A DNA stretch of 64,000 bases from Cellulophaga sp. HaHaR_3_176 (GCF_019021925.1 NZ_CP058990.1:1356001-1420000); one strand, 5' to 3'. Shown: positions 43,927 through 53,720, counted from the first letter of the stretch. Notes: generated by a model not told the origin, from the sequence alone. Made by a program: numbers and translations.

Positions 43927-44087
43927 ACATTTCACAGAAAATATCGATGATAAAAAATAAAAAAATAAGCTAAACCATTTGATTTTTAAAGCTATTATTA
44001 TATCTATATGAAGCAATAAATCCCCTTAACATTAACCAACTCCCAACCAAAAAAAAGTATATTTGTTGAGGATTAAAACTATTTATT

Positions 44088-44951
44088 ATGAAACATATAT
44101 GTATCGCATTTACTGCGTTTATAATGACTGCTACAGCATACAGTCAATTTCAGATTTCAGCAAGTTCTGGCTATGCTTTTGGTAGTGCAGGAATGAAATT
44201 GGGAGAAACAATTAACGTATCAGAAACTGAGAACTATTATGGTAGTTATGGCGAAGGTACAAATGTACAATTGAGAGGTACTTATTTTTTTAATGAGTCT
44301 TTTGGTGTCGATTTAAGCTTGGGTTATTTACGAGGTACAGATCAAACAGTATCTAATATTAATGTTCCGAGTACTACTGTAGATGCTGTTGCTAGAGCTC
44401 GTGCTTTTGGAGCATCAACATCTGTAGTGTATAAATTTACCAATAATATTTATGGCCGTTTTGGTGCCTTATTAAAAATTGGTGGTAAAACTGAAGCTGT
44501 AGTTTACAGTAAATCTGTTTTTTCAGAAGCCGAAGCTGAAGCTTTTGGAGTGCCAAATGGTTCTTACTCTGAGACTAATTACACAGAAGACTTTCACGGT
44601 CATTTTCCTATAGGTTTTGTTGGTGCTTTAGGGTATAATTTTGAATTAGATTCTAATTTTAGCCTTTTTGTAGAAGCTGAATATTACGGTATTAGTTTAA
44701 AACGTAAAGACTCTGAGCTTGCCGATTTTAATACGAATATTGTTTTACCTGATGGTACAGTTGCTGTAAGTGGTTTTTTCACTTTAGATAATTTACCAGA
44801 AGGTACCGTTAATAAAACAACCTATGTAGATAATTTATCGAACACGAATACAGATGCTTCTAAAAAATTATCGCAAAAAGTACCTTATTCTTCTTTCGGA
44901 ATTAATTTTGGTATCACCTACAAATTTAAATCTTCAGTTGATAAAGAATAA
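44088..44951 (+). CDS. Outer-membrane beta-barrel protein
   Basis: 287 residues with signal peptide (MKHICIAFTAFIMTATAYSQ). Eight or more amphipathic strands: FQISASSGYAFGSAGMKLGE, NVQLRGTYFFNESFGVDLSL, GYLRGTDQTVSNINVPSTTV, NIYGRFGALLKIGGKTEAVV, FGINFGITYKFKSS. Ends in a strand rather than the usual Phe (FKSSVDKE follows). Resembles the OmpW/outer-membrane-protein beta-barrel domain group. Terminator directly downstream. Confidence 0.8.
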   Translation: MKHICIAFTAFIMTATAYSQFQISASSGYAFGSAGMKLGETINVSETENYYGSYGEGTNVQLRGTYFFNESFGVDLSLGYLRGTDQTVSNINVPSTTVDAVARARAFGASTSVVYKFTNNIYGRFGALLKIGGKTEAVVYSKSVFSEAEAEAFGVPNGSYSETNYTEDFHGHFPIGFVGALGYNFELDSNFSLFVEAEYYGISLKRKDSELADFNTNIVLPDGTVAVSGFFTLDNLPEGTVNKTTYVDNLSNTNTDASKKLSQKVPYSSFGINFGITYKFKSSVDKE

Positions 44952-44978
44952 GTAATTTATTTAAACAAAATATCTTTC

Positions 44979-45013
44979 AAAAAACCTGCCTTTTATAAAA
45001 GGCAGGTTTTTTT
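44979..45013 (+). terminator. Strong terminator
   Basis: 16-bp perfect inverted repeat AAAAAACCTGCCTTTT (44979-44994) with AAAAGGCAGGTTTTTT (44997-45012), tight loop, then T-run. The following 45014-45421 has no gene and no structure that I can name; it is AT-rich and ends at the ATG of the DUF6789-like gene. Confidence 0.9.
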
Positions 45014-45421
45014 ATGCCTTATACCTAAATCAGCTATTGGATTACACTAACTTCATTAACATCTCTTTAATTAATAGGCATCCTGTTATCTATAAGATCA
45101 CCTCTTAAAAGGGCTTAATTAAACGATGTATCCTTATAGCTGTAATTGTATTGACTTTAAAGTAGATAAGAAATTTAATTATTAGTATGTAATCATTTAT
45201 ATAATAGAAAAATATTGTCTTAAAAATACCATCCTCTGTACGATGTATTGATCTTTCAATAACTACCTCTCTAAATTTCTACGGCAATAATCAAACGGTA
45301 CGAGCTAATAATTAGGGTATTCTTCTAATACCTTGCGTTTCAATATATAATCTTTTAATCAATAATACTTTAAAAAAAGAACATTAAAGAAATAAACTCA
45401 ATTAATAAAACCAGATATAGT

Positions 45422-45838
45422 ATGAAAAATGAATTTGCAAAATATGCAATAGCAGGAATTTTAGGAACCGTAGTAATGACAATAATAATGATTGTTGGAC
45501 CAAATATGGGAATGCCAGAAATGGCACCTTGGAAGTTACTATCTGGTGCTATAGGTGTGTCAATTACTGTAGGATGGGTGTTACACTTTATGATGGGAAT
45601 CATATTTGCCTTAACATATGGATATGCTTTTGCTCCCAATGTCAGTATTAAAAACATATGGCTAAAAGGTATCGCATTTGGTATTGTAGCGCTTGTTTTA
45701 GCACAAATAGGAATGAAAGTTATGGGAGTAATTTTTGAAATGCCACCGATGGATGGTTCTATGCCAATGCGATTAGTAGCTATGCTTATCGGCCATATTG
45801 CTTTTGGTCTAACAACGGCTAAAATAATCAACAAATAA
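45422..45838 (+). CDS. Small integral membrane protein (DUF6789/YagU-like)
   Basis: 138 residues, four helices: AKYAIAGILGTVVMTIIMIV, LLSGAIGVSITVGWVLHFMM, GIAFGIVALVLAQIGMKVMG, RLVAMLIGHIAFGLTTAKII. Met/Gly-rich, with MGMPEMAPW and EMPPMDGSMPMR loops. The opposite frame (45370-45843) is a shadow. Function unknown; own terminator at 45844-45875. Confidence 0.75.
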   Translation: MKNEFAKYAIAGILGTVVMTIIMIVGPNMGMPEMAPWKLLSGAIGVSITVGWVLHFMMGIIFALTYGYAFAPNVSIKNIWLKGIAFGIVALVLAQIGMKVMGVIFEMPPMDGSMPMRLVAMLIGHIAFGLTTAKIINK

Positions 45839-45843
45839 AACAT

Positions 45844-45878
45844 AACAACCTTAATTTAAACATATTAAGGTTGTTTAT
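45844..45878 (+). terminator. Terminator after the small membrane protein
   Basis: 12-bp perfect stem AACAACCTTAAT (45844-45855) with ATTAAGGTTGTT (45864-45875), 8-base loop, then TATATT. Confidence 0.8.
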
Positions 45879-45939
45879 ATTAACTTTAGTTTAATAAACT
45901 GTTAGTGTAAATAATTTGCATTCACTATATAATAAGATC

Positions 45940-46674
45940 ATGAAAAAAATAGATTTCAGTAGTTTAAAAGCGGTATTTGTGAACTGTACCCTTAAAAAAT
46001 CTCCTTCAAAAAGTCACACACAAAATTTAATGGATGTTTCGATTGGAATTATGAAATCGGAAGGTGTAAGTGTTGAAACAATTCGCCTTGCAGATTATGA
46101 CGTTCCCGTAGGTGTACAACCTGATATGACAAAAGAAGGTTTTGAAAAAGATGAGTGGCCAATAATTTATGAAAAAGTAATAGCTGCCGATATACTTGTA
46201 ATTGGTACTCCTATTTGGCTAGGAGAACGATCATCAATAGCTTCAAAATTAATCGAACGTTTGTATGCCATGAGTGGTTATCAAAATGATAAAGGACAAT
46301 ATGTATATTATGGAAAAGCTGGTGGCTGTATTATTACTGGTAATGAAGATGGTGTAAAACATTGTGCCATGGGCATGTTATATGCATTACAACATTTAGG
46401 ATACAGTGTTCCGCCACAAGCTGATGCGGGTTGGATTGGTACTGTTGGCCCTGGACCTAGTTATGGTGATACTGAGTGGCAAGGGGAAACCAAAAACCCA
46501 CCGGTGGGTTACGATTCTGAATTTACAAACAGAAACACAACATTCATGAGTTACAACTTAATGCATTTGGCTAAAATGTTAAAAGATAATGAAGGATACC
46601 CAGCCTACGGAAATTCTAGAAAAGAATGGGACGATGGTACCCGATGGAATTTTGAAAATCCTGAATATAGGTAG
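45940..46674 (+). CDS. Flavodoxin-fold NAD(P)H-dependent oxidoreductase (NADPH-dependent FMN reductase-like)
   Basis: 244 residues from the ATG at 45940, MKKIDFSSLKAVFVNCTLKK; the ATG at 45916 adds eight residues without homology. Flavodoxin-like: FMN phosphate-loop CTLKKSPSKSHTQNL, ILVIGTPIWLGERSSIASKL, KAGGCIITGNEDGVKHCAMG. Likely oxidoreductase using FMN. Sits 48 bases before the pyruvate oxidase-like gene on the same strand, suggesting a shared transcript, but no promoter is resolved. Confidence 0.82.
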   Translation: MKKIDFSSLKAVFVNCTLKKSPSKSHTQNLMDVSIGIMKSEGVSVETIRLADYDVPVGVQPDMTKEGFEKDEWPIIYEKVIAADILVIGTPIWLGERSSIASKLIERLYAMSGYQNDKGQYVYYGKAGGCIITGNEDGVKHCAMGMLYALQHLGYSVPPQADAGWIGTVGPGPSYGDTEWQGETKNPPVGYDSEFTNRNTTFMSYNLMHLAKMLKDNEGYPAYGNSRKEWDDGTRWNFENPEYR

Positions 46675-46722
46675 AAATAACATTGATAATAGATTGATTT
46701 TAAGAATTTTAAACACAATATT

Positions 46723-48468
46723 ATGAGCAAAAATGTATCAGAACAATTACTAGATATACTAGTAAATGTTGGTGTAGAAAATATATATGGAGTTACAGGT
46801 GATGCCCTTAACTTTTTTGTTAAAGCGATTGAAGAACGTGACGATGTAGATTGGATAGGTATGAAACATGAAGGTAATGCCTCTTTCGCTGCCTTTGGAC
46901 ATAGCCAAACCAAAAATGGTTTAGGTGTATGTGCAGGTACAGTAGGTCCTGGAGCTTTGCATTTAATCAATGGTTTATATAATGCTAAAAAAGAACGTAC
47001 TCCGCTAATCGCAATTACAGGTCAAATAGATCAAAAACAACAAGGAACTAACTTTTTTCAAGAAGTAGATCTAAAAAAAGTATTTGATGATGTTTGTGAT
47101 TATCAAGCGATCATTAAAACGCCTGAACAGGCACCTATGGTCATACAGAAAGCTATAAAAATAGCCATGGCTAATAATGCTGTTTGTAGAATAGAATTAC
47201 CTGCAAACATAGCAGAAATGAAAGCTGAAAACCAACAATTTGTACATGCTATAAAAAAATATGTTTCTCGCTTAGTACCTGATAAAGAAACAGTGTTAGA
47301 AGCGGCTTCGTTATTAAATAAGGCAAAAACAGTTGGTATTTTGGCAGGTGATGGTTGTCGTGAAAGTCGTGATGCTGTACTTACCTTATCAAAAAAACTA
47401 AATGCACCAATAGTACATAGTTTACGTGCTAGTGATGTATTTGATCATGATACAGAAAATGTTGTCGGGTTGACAGGGTTGATAGGAAATCCATCTGGCT
47501 ATAATGCAGTAATGAAATGCGATTTGCTATTGATGCTAGGTACTGATTTTCCATACATTGATTTTCTACCACACGACACAAAAACCATTCAGGTCGATAT
47601 AAGACAAGAGAATATAGGTAATAGAACTTCAGTTTCTTTAGGAGTTTGGAGTGACATTTATTCTTTTTTAGATTTGCTTAATCCTAAAATAGAACAGAAA
47701 AACGACACTAGATTCATTGATAAATTGAAAGAAAGTTTTGATGGTTGGAGAAAGAATATGAAAGAGCAGGCTTCTCCGACACGAGAAAATGAGCCTTTAC
47801 ACCCACAAATATTTGCAGGTTTTATAGATGAATATGCTGCTGACGATGCCATTTTTACGGTAGAAACAGGGACTTCGGCAATATGGGCTGCCCATCATAT
47901 TTCGTTCAATAAACAAAGACGCCTTATAGGTTCATTTAATCATGGCTCTATGGCAGTTGGTTTGCCATCTGCAATAGGTGCTCAGATGGCCAACCCAAAT
48001 AAAGAAATTTGGTGTTTAAGTGGTGATGGTGCATTTAATATGGCTATGCAAGATTTTATAACTGCAGTGAAATATGAACTGCCTATAAAAGTGCTTATTT
48101 TCAATAATTCTGAACTTAGTTTTGTAAAATTAGAAATGGAGCAAGTTGGGTTAGCAGCAAGCTTAGATGCCCTACATGAAACGAATGTAAATTTTGCTGA
48201 ATATGCCAAATTATGTGGCGGTGATGGTGTACGAGTAGAGCACGCGAAAGATATTGGTGCAGCCATACAACAGGCGAAAAATAGTACAAAACCTTTTATT
48301 ATAGATGCTGTTGTTAGTAGCGGTGCATTATCACTACCACCGCATATAGGTATAAAAGAAGCTATAGGTTTCGGTACCTCTAAAATAAAAGAAGTAGGTC
48401 AAGTAATTACCGGCGACAAATCGCAATGGGAAAATATTAAAAAGGAGCTACAATCTTATTTTGATTAA
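46723..48468 (+). CDS. Pyruvate oxidase/dehydrogenase (quinone)-like TPP enzyme
   Basis: 581 residues, three-domain TPP enzyme of the PoxB type. Cofactor-activating Glu in GMKHEGNASFAAFGHSQT (about residue 49), FAD-domain fingerprint LLMLGTDFPYIDFLPHDTKT, and Mg-TPP motif LSGDGAFNMAMQDFITAVKY followed by IFNNSELSFVKLEMEQVGLA. The C-terminus (GFGTSKIKEVGQVIT) is short, so the membrane-binding helix of E. coli PoxB is not evident. Decarboxylates pyruvate to acetate with electron transfer to quinone or O2. Paralogue of the Rieske-fused enzyme at 34 kb. Confidence 0.87.
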   Translation: MSKNVSEQLLDILVNVGVENIYGVTGDALNFFVKAIEERDDVDWIGMKHEGNASFAAFGHSQTKNGLGVCAGTVGPGALHLINGLYNAKKERTPLIAITGQIDQKQQGTNFFQEVDLKKVFDDVCDYQAIIKTPEQAPMVIQKAIKIAMANNAVCRIELPANIAEMKAENQQFVHAIKKYVSRLVPDKETVLEAASLLNKAKTVGILAGDGCRESRDAVLTLSKKLNAPIVHSLRASDVFDHDTENVVGLTGLIGNPSGYNAVMKCDLLLMLGTDFPYIDFLPHDTKTIQVDIRQENIGNRTSVSLGVWSDIYSFLDLLNPKIEQKNDTRFIDKLKESFDGWRKNMKEQASPTRENEPLHPQIFAGFIDEYAADDAIFTVETGTSAIWAAHHISFNKQRRLIGSFNHGSMAVGLPSAIGAQMANPNKEIWCLSGDGAFNMAMQDFITAVKYELPIKVLIFNNSELSFVKLEMEQVGLAASLDALHETNVNFAEYAKLCGGDGVRVEHAKDIGAAIQQAKNSTKPFIIDAVVSSGALSLPPHIGIKEAIGFGTSKIKEVGQVITGDKSQWENIKKELQSYFD

Positions 48469-48516
48469 TAAAAATAAGAATAAAGTTGAGCTAAAGAGCT
48501 GTCGAGAGTTCCTTTA

Positions 48517-48560
48517 CCCAAAATTCAAGTGAGCCTAATTAGGTTCACTTGAATTTTGTT
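48517..48560 (+). terminator. Terminator after the pyruvate oxidase-like gene
   Basis: Stem AAAATTCAAGTGA (48520-48532) with TCACTTGAATTTT (48545-48557) plus a GCCT/AGGT continuation with a G-T wobble, 4-base loop AATT. Ends in TTTTGTTG. No gene or motif seen in 48561-48762. Confidence 0.75.
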
Positions 48561-48762
48561 GTTTAGTACGCTTATTAATAATTTTATATAATCACCACTA
48601 CTCTATTTTGTCTTAAACGCTAAAATGTCTGTAAGACATTTATAGATTGTAATATAAAATCAAAAGTTTAATTAGTAAGAAAATGCACGCAAAATGTGTT
48701 TTTTGTAACATAAGTGATATTATAAAAAAATCTGTTCGTAATTTTTCAAAAATTATAACTTA

Positions 48763-50808
48763 ATGGCAAGATTTATTTTCTCGAAAAAATATTTTTATTT
48801 CGTTTTTTTATTGGTTTTTATTTGTTGTCCTAAACTTCAAGGACAAGTAGGAAAAAGTACGCTTACTAAAATATCAGAGTTAAAATCTCATTCAGATTTT
48901 AACCCTCAGAATAGTAATTATATTGATTTACTTTTGGATTTAGCAGAAACTAATATGCGTGCCAACCCAGACAGCACAGCTATATTATTAAAAGAAAGTT
49001 ATGATTTAAGTGTTGCATCTGAATACAAAAAAGGAGAAAGTATAGCACTATCAACTTATGGGTATTTTTATGCTGAAAGAGGAGATACAAACAAAGCTGA
49101 TGAATATAATAAGAAAGCTTTAGATATCGCGAATGCTTATAACCTAGATAATGCAAAAATTACAGCGTTAAATAATATGGGTATTGATTTTCATTTTCAA
49201 GGAGATCATGCAAATGCGCTTACAAAATATTTAGAGGCATTAACAGTTGCTGAGAAAGTTAATGACACTCGCATGATGTCTGTGCTTAGTACTAATATCG
49301 CTTTTTTATATAGTTATAATGATGATTTTGAAACTGCTTTAATTTTTCATAAAAAATCAAGACAAATTAATATTGATGCTAAAAACGAAGATTTATTAAT
49401 TGTCTCTACGCTTAGCATTGCACACATATACAGGCAAATAGGAGATTTAGAAGAATCAGAGCGTTTGTTTAATGATGGTATTCCCATTATTAAAAAACAA
49501 AACAGAAAAGATTGGTTATCAAGTGCGTATATGGGAAAAGGTAAAATTGGCCTTGAAAGAAAAAACTATCAAGAATCATTAATGTGGTTTATTGAGTCAG
49601 AAAAACTATGTGATGAAATTGATTATAGTAATGGGTACACAGGAACATATCAAGGCTTAGCAGAATCTTATTTAGGACTTGAAAATTTAGAATTAGCTGA
49701 AACATATGCCTTAAAAGCATTGCAAATTTCTAAACAAATAAGTCTTTCTAAGGCTATAAAAGAATCGAATTTAATTTTATCTAATATATACCACAAAAAA
49801 GGTGAAGATAAAAAGGCTTTTTCTTACATGAATGAGTATAGACTACTTTATGAGAAAGAAGCTGACGAAAAATTTAAAAAAGGACTTGGAGTTGCTCTTA
49901 GTAAAATGAAATTTGAAAATCAAAAAAAACAACTTATAGATGATCAAAGTAAAGTTATTGCGAAGCAAAAGAGTTATGTATATTTAGCCATAGCTGCTCT
50001 TTTGATAGTTTCTTTATTTCTAATTCAAATTTACAGAACAAATAAACTTCAGCTAAAACATACAGAAGAGTTAGAGGAAAAACAAAACATATTATTGCAA
50101 CATGAGGCAGAACTCAGTGAAGCGAACGAAACTAAAGACAAATTATTTTCAATTATAGCACATGACCTCAAAGGGCCTATCAATTCTTTTTATGCACTTT
50201 TAGAACTTTCCTTGACAGGATCAATGACCAAGGAAGATTATAACATTTTACTGCCTAAAGCTTTAAAAAACATACAAGGTATTTCAGTAATGCTGAACAA
50301 TCTTTTAGAATGGGCTAAAACACAAATGAATGGTATTGTTGTAGAACAGCGACAATTAGAAATAAATAGTGTTTTAGAAAACACAATCAAGGTTTTATCT
50401 CCATTAGCAGAAAAAAAGCTGATTAGTATTAATAATCTAGTACCTAATACTAATTGTTTTAGTGATAAAAATCACTTGACAATAATTCTTAGAAACCTTA
50501 TAAGTAATGCTATTAAATTTACAAATACAAACGGTATTATAACTATTAATGCTTCAATTAAAAATAATTTTCTTGAAATTGCTATTGCCGATAATGGAAT
50601 TGGTATGTCTCCTGAAAAACTACAAATGCTTTTTAAAAGTGCTCATATGAAATCTTCTTTTGGGACTGATAATGAAAAAGGGACAGGTCTTGGTCTTTTT
50701 TTATGTAAAGAAATGGCAGAAGGAAATGGTGGTGAATTATGGGTAACTAGTGAGGAAAATGTTGGTACAACCATATATTTTACGGTACCTATGTCTAACA
50801 AAGTATGA
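48763..50808 (+). CDS. TPR sensor histidine kinase
   Basis: 681 residues. Signal peptide (VFICCPKLQGQ), periplasmic tetratricopeptide repeats (about 50-370, e.g. KGESIALSTYGYFYAERGDT), one membrane helix about 406-426 (VYLAIAALLIVSLFLIQIY), coiled coil, then HisKA with phospho-His in KLFSIIAHDLKGPINSFYAL and HATPase_c with NLISNAIKFT, IADNGIGMSPEKL and GTGLGLFLCKEM. No response regulator next door. A closely related gene begins at 63464. Confidence 0.92.
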   Translation: MARFIFSKKYFYFVFLLVFICCPKLQGQVGKSTLTKISELKSHSDFNPQNSNYIDLLLDLAETNMRANPDSTAILLKESYDLSVASEYKKGESIALSTYGYFYAERGDTNKADEYNKKALDIANAYNLDNAKITALNNMGIDFHFQGDHANALTKYLEALTVAEKVNDTRMMSVLSTNIAFLYSYNDDFETALIFHKKSRQINIDAKNEDLLIVSTLSIAHIYRQIGDLEESERLFNDGIPIIKKQNRKDWLSSAYMGKGKIGLERKNYQESLMWFIESEKLCDEIDYSNGYTGTYQGLAESYLGLENLELAETYALKALQISKQISLSKAIKESNLILSNIYHKKGEDKKAFSYMNEYRLLYEKEADEKFKKGLGVALSKMKFENQKKQLIDDQSKVIAKQKSYVYLAIAALLIVSLFLIQIYRTNKLQLKHTEELEEKQNILLQHEAELSEANETKDKLFSIIAHDLKGPINSFYALLELSLTGSMTKEDYNILLPKALKNIQGISVMLNNLLEWAKTQMNGIVVEQRQLEINSVLENTIKVLSPLAEKKLISINNLVPNTNCFSDKNHLTIILRNLISNAIKFTNTNGIITINASIKNNFLEIAIADNGIGMSPEKLQMLFKSAHMKSSFGTDNEKGTGLGLFLCKEMAEGNGGELWVTSEENVGTTIYFTVPMSNKV

Positions 50809-51103
50809 CACATTTGCATAAAAATTTCTGCACTCATACAGATGTATTTTAGAAAACTTATAGCTTAAGGTAATTCATATTTTAAATCAAAGTACATACT
50901 CTACACAACAATAACAGTATAAATAGGCACCATATTTACATCATTAGAAAAATTTGTTACTATGATATTATCTGAAGGAAAATAAACCAAGTCCATAATT
51001 ATCTATGAATTGAAAAGATTGGTTTAGCGAATAATTATAATTTTAAGAATTAACTTATTTTAAGAATAATTAATCTTTTTATATCTTAATTTTACCGCCT
51101 TAA

Positions 51104-51175
51104 AATTAGTATCAAGAATCTCAAAAAAAAGAGATAGCAACCTGCAATAACGAGCAAGGTGCTAAATAGATAAGC
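51104..51175 (+). ncRNA. Minimal SAM-riboswitch-like aptamer before NhaC-family transporter
   Basis: The SAM-I P3 and J3/4 core is present: AGCAACCTGC (51136-51145) and GCAAGGTGCTAAA (51154-51166), pairing A40-T60, C41-G59, C42-G58, T43-A57, G44-C55, C45-G54 (last two digits) with one bulged A. ATCAAGA (51111-51117) matches the start of SAM-I. TATC (51110-51113) can pair with GATA (51169-51172) as P1. The P2 region is only a short ATCTC-A8-GAGAT hairpin (51118-51135); the GGGA/GGCCC P2b pseudoknot loop is absent, and so is its partner UUCC in J3/4 and the P4 helix. A further AACAAAT/ATTTGTT hairpin with a T-rich tail (51187-51216 on) could be the expression platform. The 50809-51103 stretch upstream has nothing I can name. 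Confidence 0.6.
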
Positions 51176-51249
51176 CAATTAATTGGAACAAATGTTAATT
51201 CATACTTCTATTTGTTTGCAGCTATTTCTTTTTTAAAGTATAAAGTAGT

Positions 51250-52551
51250 ATGTCAAATAAAAAAGAACGTATTCCTAAATTTTCAGCACTAATCCCCCTA
51301 TTTGTATTTGTTTTTACGTTTTTAGGCGTTGGTATTTACCAAAATGATTTTTATGCCTTACCTGCTCCTATTGCTGTTATTGTCGGTATTATAGTTGCTT
51401 TTATAATGTTCAAGCAAACTATAAAATCAAAAATTAACACATTGCTAAAAGGTTGTGGTGATGATAAAATATTAACCATGTGCCTTATCTACTTATTAGC
51501 AGGTGCATTTGCTGCAATTACTAATGAAACAGGTAGTGTAGATGCCATTGTAAATCTTGGTTTAGATTATATTGCGATTCAATATATTTATGTAGGCATT
51601 TTTATTATAGCAGGTTTCTTATCCGTTTCTACTGGAACATCTGTAGGTGCAATAGTTGCATTGGCGCCAATAGTGGTTGGTTTTGCTGATAAAAGTAGTG
51701 CTGATTTAGCTATTTTATGTGGCGCATTATTAGGTGGTAGTATGTTTGGAGATAACTTATCAGTTATTTCAGACACAACTATAGCCGCAACTCAATCTTT
51801 AGGTTGTAAGATGAGTGATAAGTTCAAACAAAATATTAAAATCGCTATACCAGCAGCCTTATTTACGATTGCTATTTTAATTTTTCAAGGTCTAGGCCTT
51901 AAATCTTCTGAAACAGAAGTTGTTATATATACATATTCTGTAATTAAAATTATACCTTATTTATTGGTTATCATTCTTTCTATAGTTGGTGTGAATGTAT
52001 TTGCAACCTTGCTTTTAGGGACTATTTTTGCAGGTTTATTAGGAATTATATATGGTGATTTTACATTGATAGAAGCTACTAAAATATCTTATTTAGGCTT
52101 TACAAATATGACTGAAATATTCCTACTATCCTTACTTACAGGAGGTTTAGCTGCATTAGTTGAAAAAAATGGAGGAATTGATTTTATACTGGTTAAAATT
52201 AAAAAGTTAATCAAAAACCAAAAAACAGCACAATTAGGTATCGCAAGCTTAGTTGGTACTATTAATATGGCTATTGCAAACAATACTGTATCTATTATAA
52301 TTGCTGGCCCTATTGCAAAAACTATAAATGATGAATACGAACTAGATAATAAAAAAACAGCTTCTATTTTAGATATTTTTGCCTGTATTATTCAAGGTTT
52401 ATTACCATATGGTGCGCAAGTATTAATGATTTTAAGTTTCTCTAAAGGTAAAATTGATTATTTCGACTTGGTATCTAATACCTGGTATTTATTATTACTG
52501 TTCATTTACACCATCGTATTTATAAGTCTTAAACCTTTAAAAACACGATAA
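51250..52551 (+). CDS. NhaC-family transporter (Na+/H+ antiporter family; possible methionine transporter MetT)
   Basis: 433 residues, about 11 helices (KFSALIPLFVFVFTFLGVGI at the start; DLVSNTWYLLLLFIYTIVF at the end). NhaC family motifs: AGFLSVSTGTSVGAIVALAP, GDNLSVISDTTIAATQSLGC (the SDTT region) and NMAIANNTVSIIIAGPIAKT. Members transport Na+/H+, and in S-box regulons they include the methionine transporter MetT. The SAM-riboswitch-like RNA 75 bases upstream favours methionine; without it I would call an antiporter. Single gene. Confidence 0.82.
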   Translation: MSNKKERIPKFSALIPLFVFVFTFLGVGIYQNDFYALPAPIAVIVGIIVAFIMFKQTIKSKINTLLKGCGDDKILTMCLIYLLAGAFAAITNETGSVDAIVNLGLDYIAIQYIYVGIFIIAGFLSVSTGTSVGAIVALAPIVVGFADKSSADLAILCGALLGGSMFGDNLSVISDTTIAATQSLGCKMSDKFKQNIKIAIPAALFTIAILIFQGLGLKSSETEVVIYTYSVIKIIPYLLVIILSIVGVNVFATLLLGTIFAGLLGIIYGDFTLIEATKISYLGFTNMTEIFLLSLLTGGLAALVEKNGGIDFILVKIKKLIKNQKTAQLGIASLVGTINMAIANNTVSIIIAGPIAKTINDEYELDNKKTASILDIFACIIQGLLPYGAQVLMILSFSKGKIDYFDLVSNTWYLLLLFIYTIVFISLKPLKTR

Positions 52552-52564
52552 AAAGGTTTGTTTT
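52531..52564 (+). terminator. Possible terminator overlapping the NhaC stop
   Basis: AAACCTTT (52531-52538) pairs with AAAGGTTT (52552-52559), 13-base loop, then GTTTT. Overlaps the 3' end of the coding region. Confidence 0.45.
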
Positions 52565-52685
52565 AGATAAAATTACACACTCAAGTACTACAATTATAGC
52601 TAGTTATATTCTAGTAGTTAAGATTAGATAAAATCTATTATCTTCATAGCATATATGAAAACCAGATTTTTAACTAGACTATAAA

Positions 52686-53654
52686 ATGAGTAAAAAACCA
52701 ACTATTTATTCAAGAAGAAAATTCACCAAACTTTCGGCTGCAGGCTTAGCAAGTATACCATTATTATCTTTTAATAATGCTGCTCAACCAACTGTATCAA
52801 CATCTCCAATTGACCTAGAGGTGCATCTGTTTTCAAAGCATTTACAGTTTTTAAATTATGAAGATATGTCAGCAGCGGCAGCTGAAATGGGGTTTGATGG
52901 TTTAGATTTAACCGTGCGTAAAAAAGGTCATGTACTACCTGAAAATGTGGCAAGTGATTTGCCTAAGGCTGTAAAAGCTATGAAAAAGCATGGTCTTAGT
53001 TCAAATATGATGTCTACTAATGTTTGGGATATAAGTAGTGAAGAACATAAAACAGTATTAAAAACAGCAAGTAAATTAGGCTTTACACGTTACCGTACTG
53101 ATTGGTTAGAGTACCCTGAAGATAGATCTATTGAAGAAAGTCAGAATTTATATGGTGAAGAAGCTAAAAAATTAGCTCTATTTAATGAAGAACTGGGGAT
53201 TATTGGTGCGTACCAAAACCATGCAGGTATGCATGTGGGTGCTGCTGTTTGGGATATTCCTCCTATTTTAGACGCTGCAAAAAGTCAATTTATAGGGTGC
53301 CAATATGATATAAGACATGCTATAGTTGAAGGTGGCAAAAGTTGGGAACTTGGTTTAAGACGTATACATACTCATATAAATTCATTAGTTATAAAAGATT
53401 TTAAATGGGGAGTAATTGATGGTAAATGGCAGCCTATTAATGTACCTTTAGGTGAAGGTATGGTCGATTTTAATCACTACTTTTCTTTAATTAAAAAGTA
53501 TAAAATTAATGTGCCTGTTTCACTTCATGTCGAATATGACTTAGGTGGTGCTGAAAAAGGAAATACAAAAATAACTATAGATAAAGATGAAGTTTTAAGT
53601 CGTATAAAGAAAGATTTAGTGTATTTAAAAAACGCTTGGAACAGAGCGTTGTAA
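52686..53654 (+). CDS. Tat-exported TIM-barrel protein (xylose-isomerase-like)
   Basis: 322 residues. Twin-Arg signal YSRRKFTKLSAAGLASIPLL (Arg10-Arg11), then a sugar phosphate isomerase/epimerase TIM barrel: LEVHLFSKHLQFLNYEDMSA, GFDGLDLTVRKKGHVLPENV, YQNHAGMHVGAAVWDIPPIL, IGCQYDIRHAIVEGGKSWEL, VSLHVEYDLGGAEKGNTKIT. Metal ligands of the AP-endonuclease-2-like barrel (Glu, Asp, His, Glu) look conserved. Periplasmic sugar metabolism is inferred; substrate unknown. Sits before a decayed alginate lyase gene. Confidence 0.85.
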   Translation: MSKKPTIYSRRKFTKLSAAGLASIPLLSFNNAAQPTVSTSPIDLEVHLFSKHLQFLNYEDMSAAAAEMGFDGLDLTVRKKGHVLPENVASDLPKAVKAMKKHGLSSNMMSTNVWDISSEEHKTVLKTASKLGFTRYRTDWLEYPEDRSIEESQNLYGEEAKKLALFNEELGIIGAYQNHAGMHVGAAVWDIPPILDAAKSQFIGCQYDIRHAIVEGGKSWELGLRRIHTHINSLVIKDFKWGVIDGKWQPINVPLGEGMVDFNHYFSLIKKYKINVPVSLHVEYDLGGAEKGNTKITIDKDEVLSRIKKDLVYLKNAWNRAL

Positions 53655-53720
53655 AACTTCAGATAAAAACACTTAAGGTGTATTAAATCAGAAAATTGCA
53701 AAACTAAATGTTCTTTATAA

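Noticed and set aside
43804..44016. 70-codon minus frame in the gap before the beta-barrel gene
   Set aside because: No signal or domain, overlaps an inverted repeat and is very AT-rich.
45370..45843. 157-codon minus frame
   Set aside because: Mirror of the four-helix membrane protein; Ile/Pro-rich artefact of a hydrophobic gene read in reverse.
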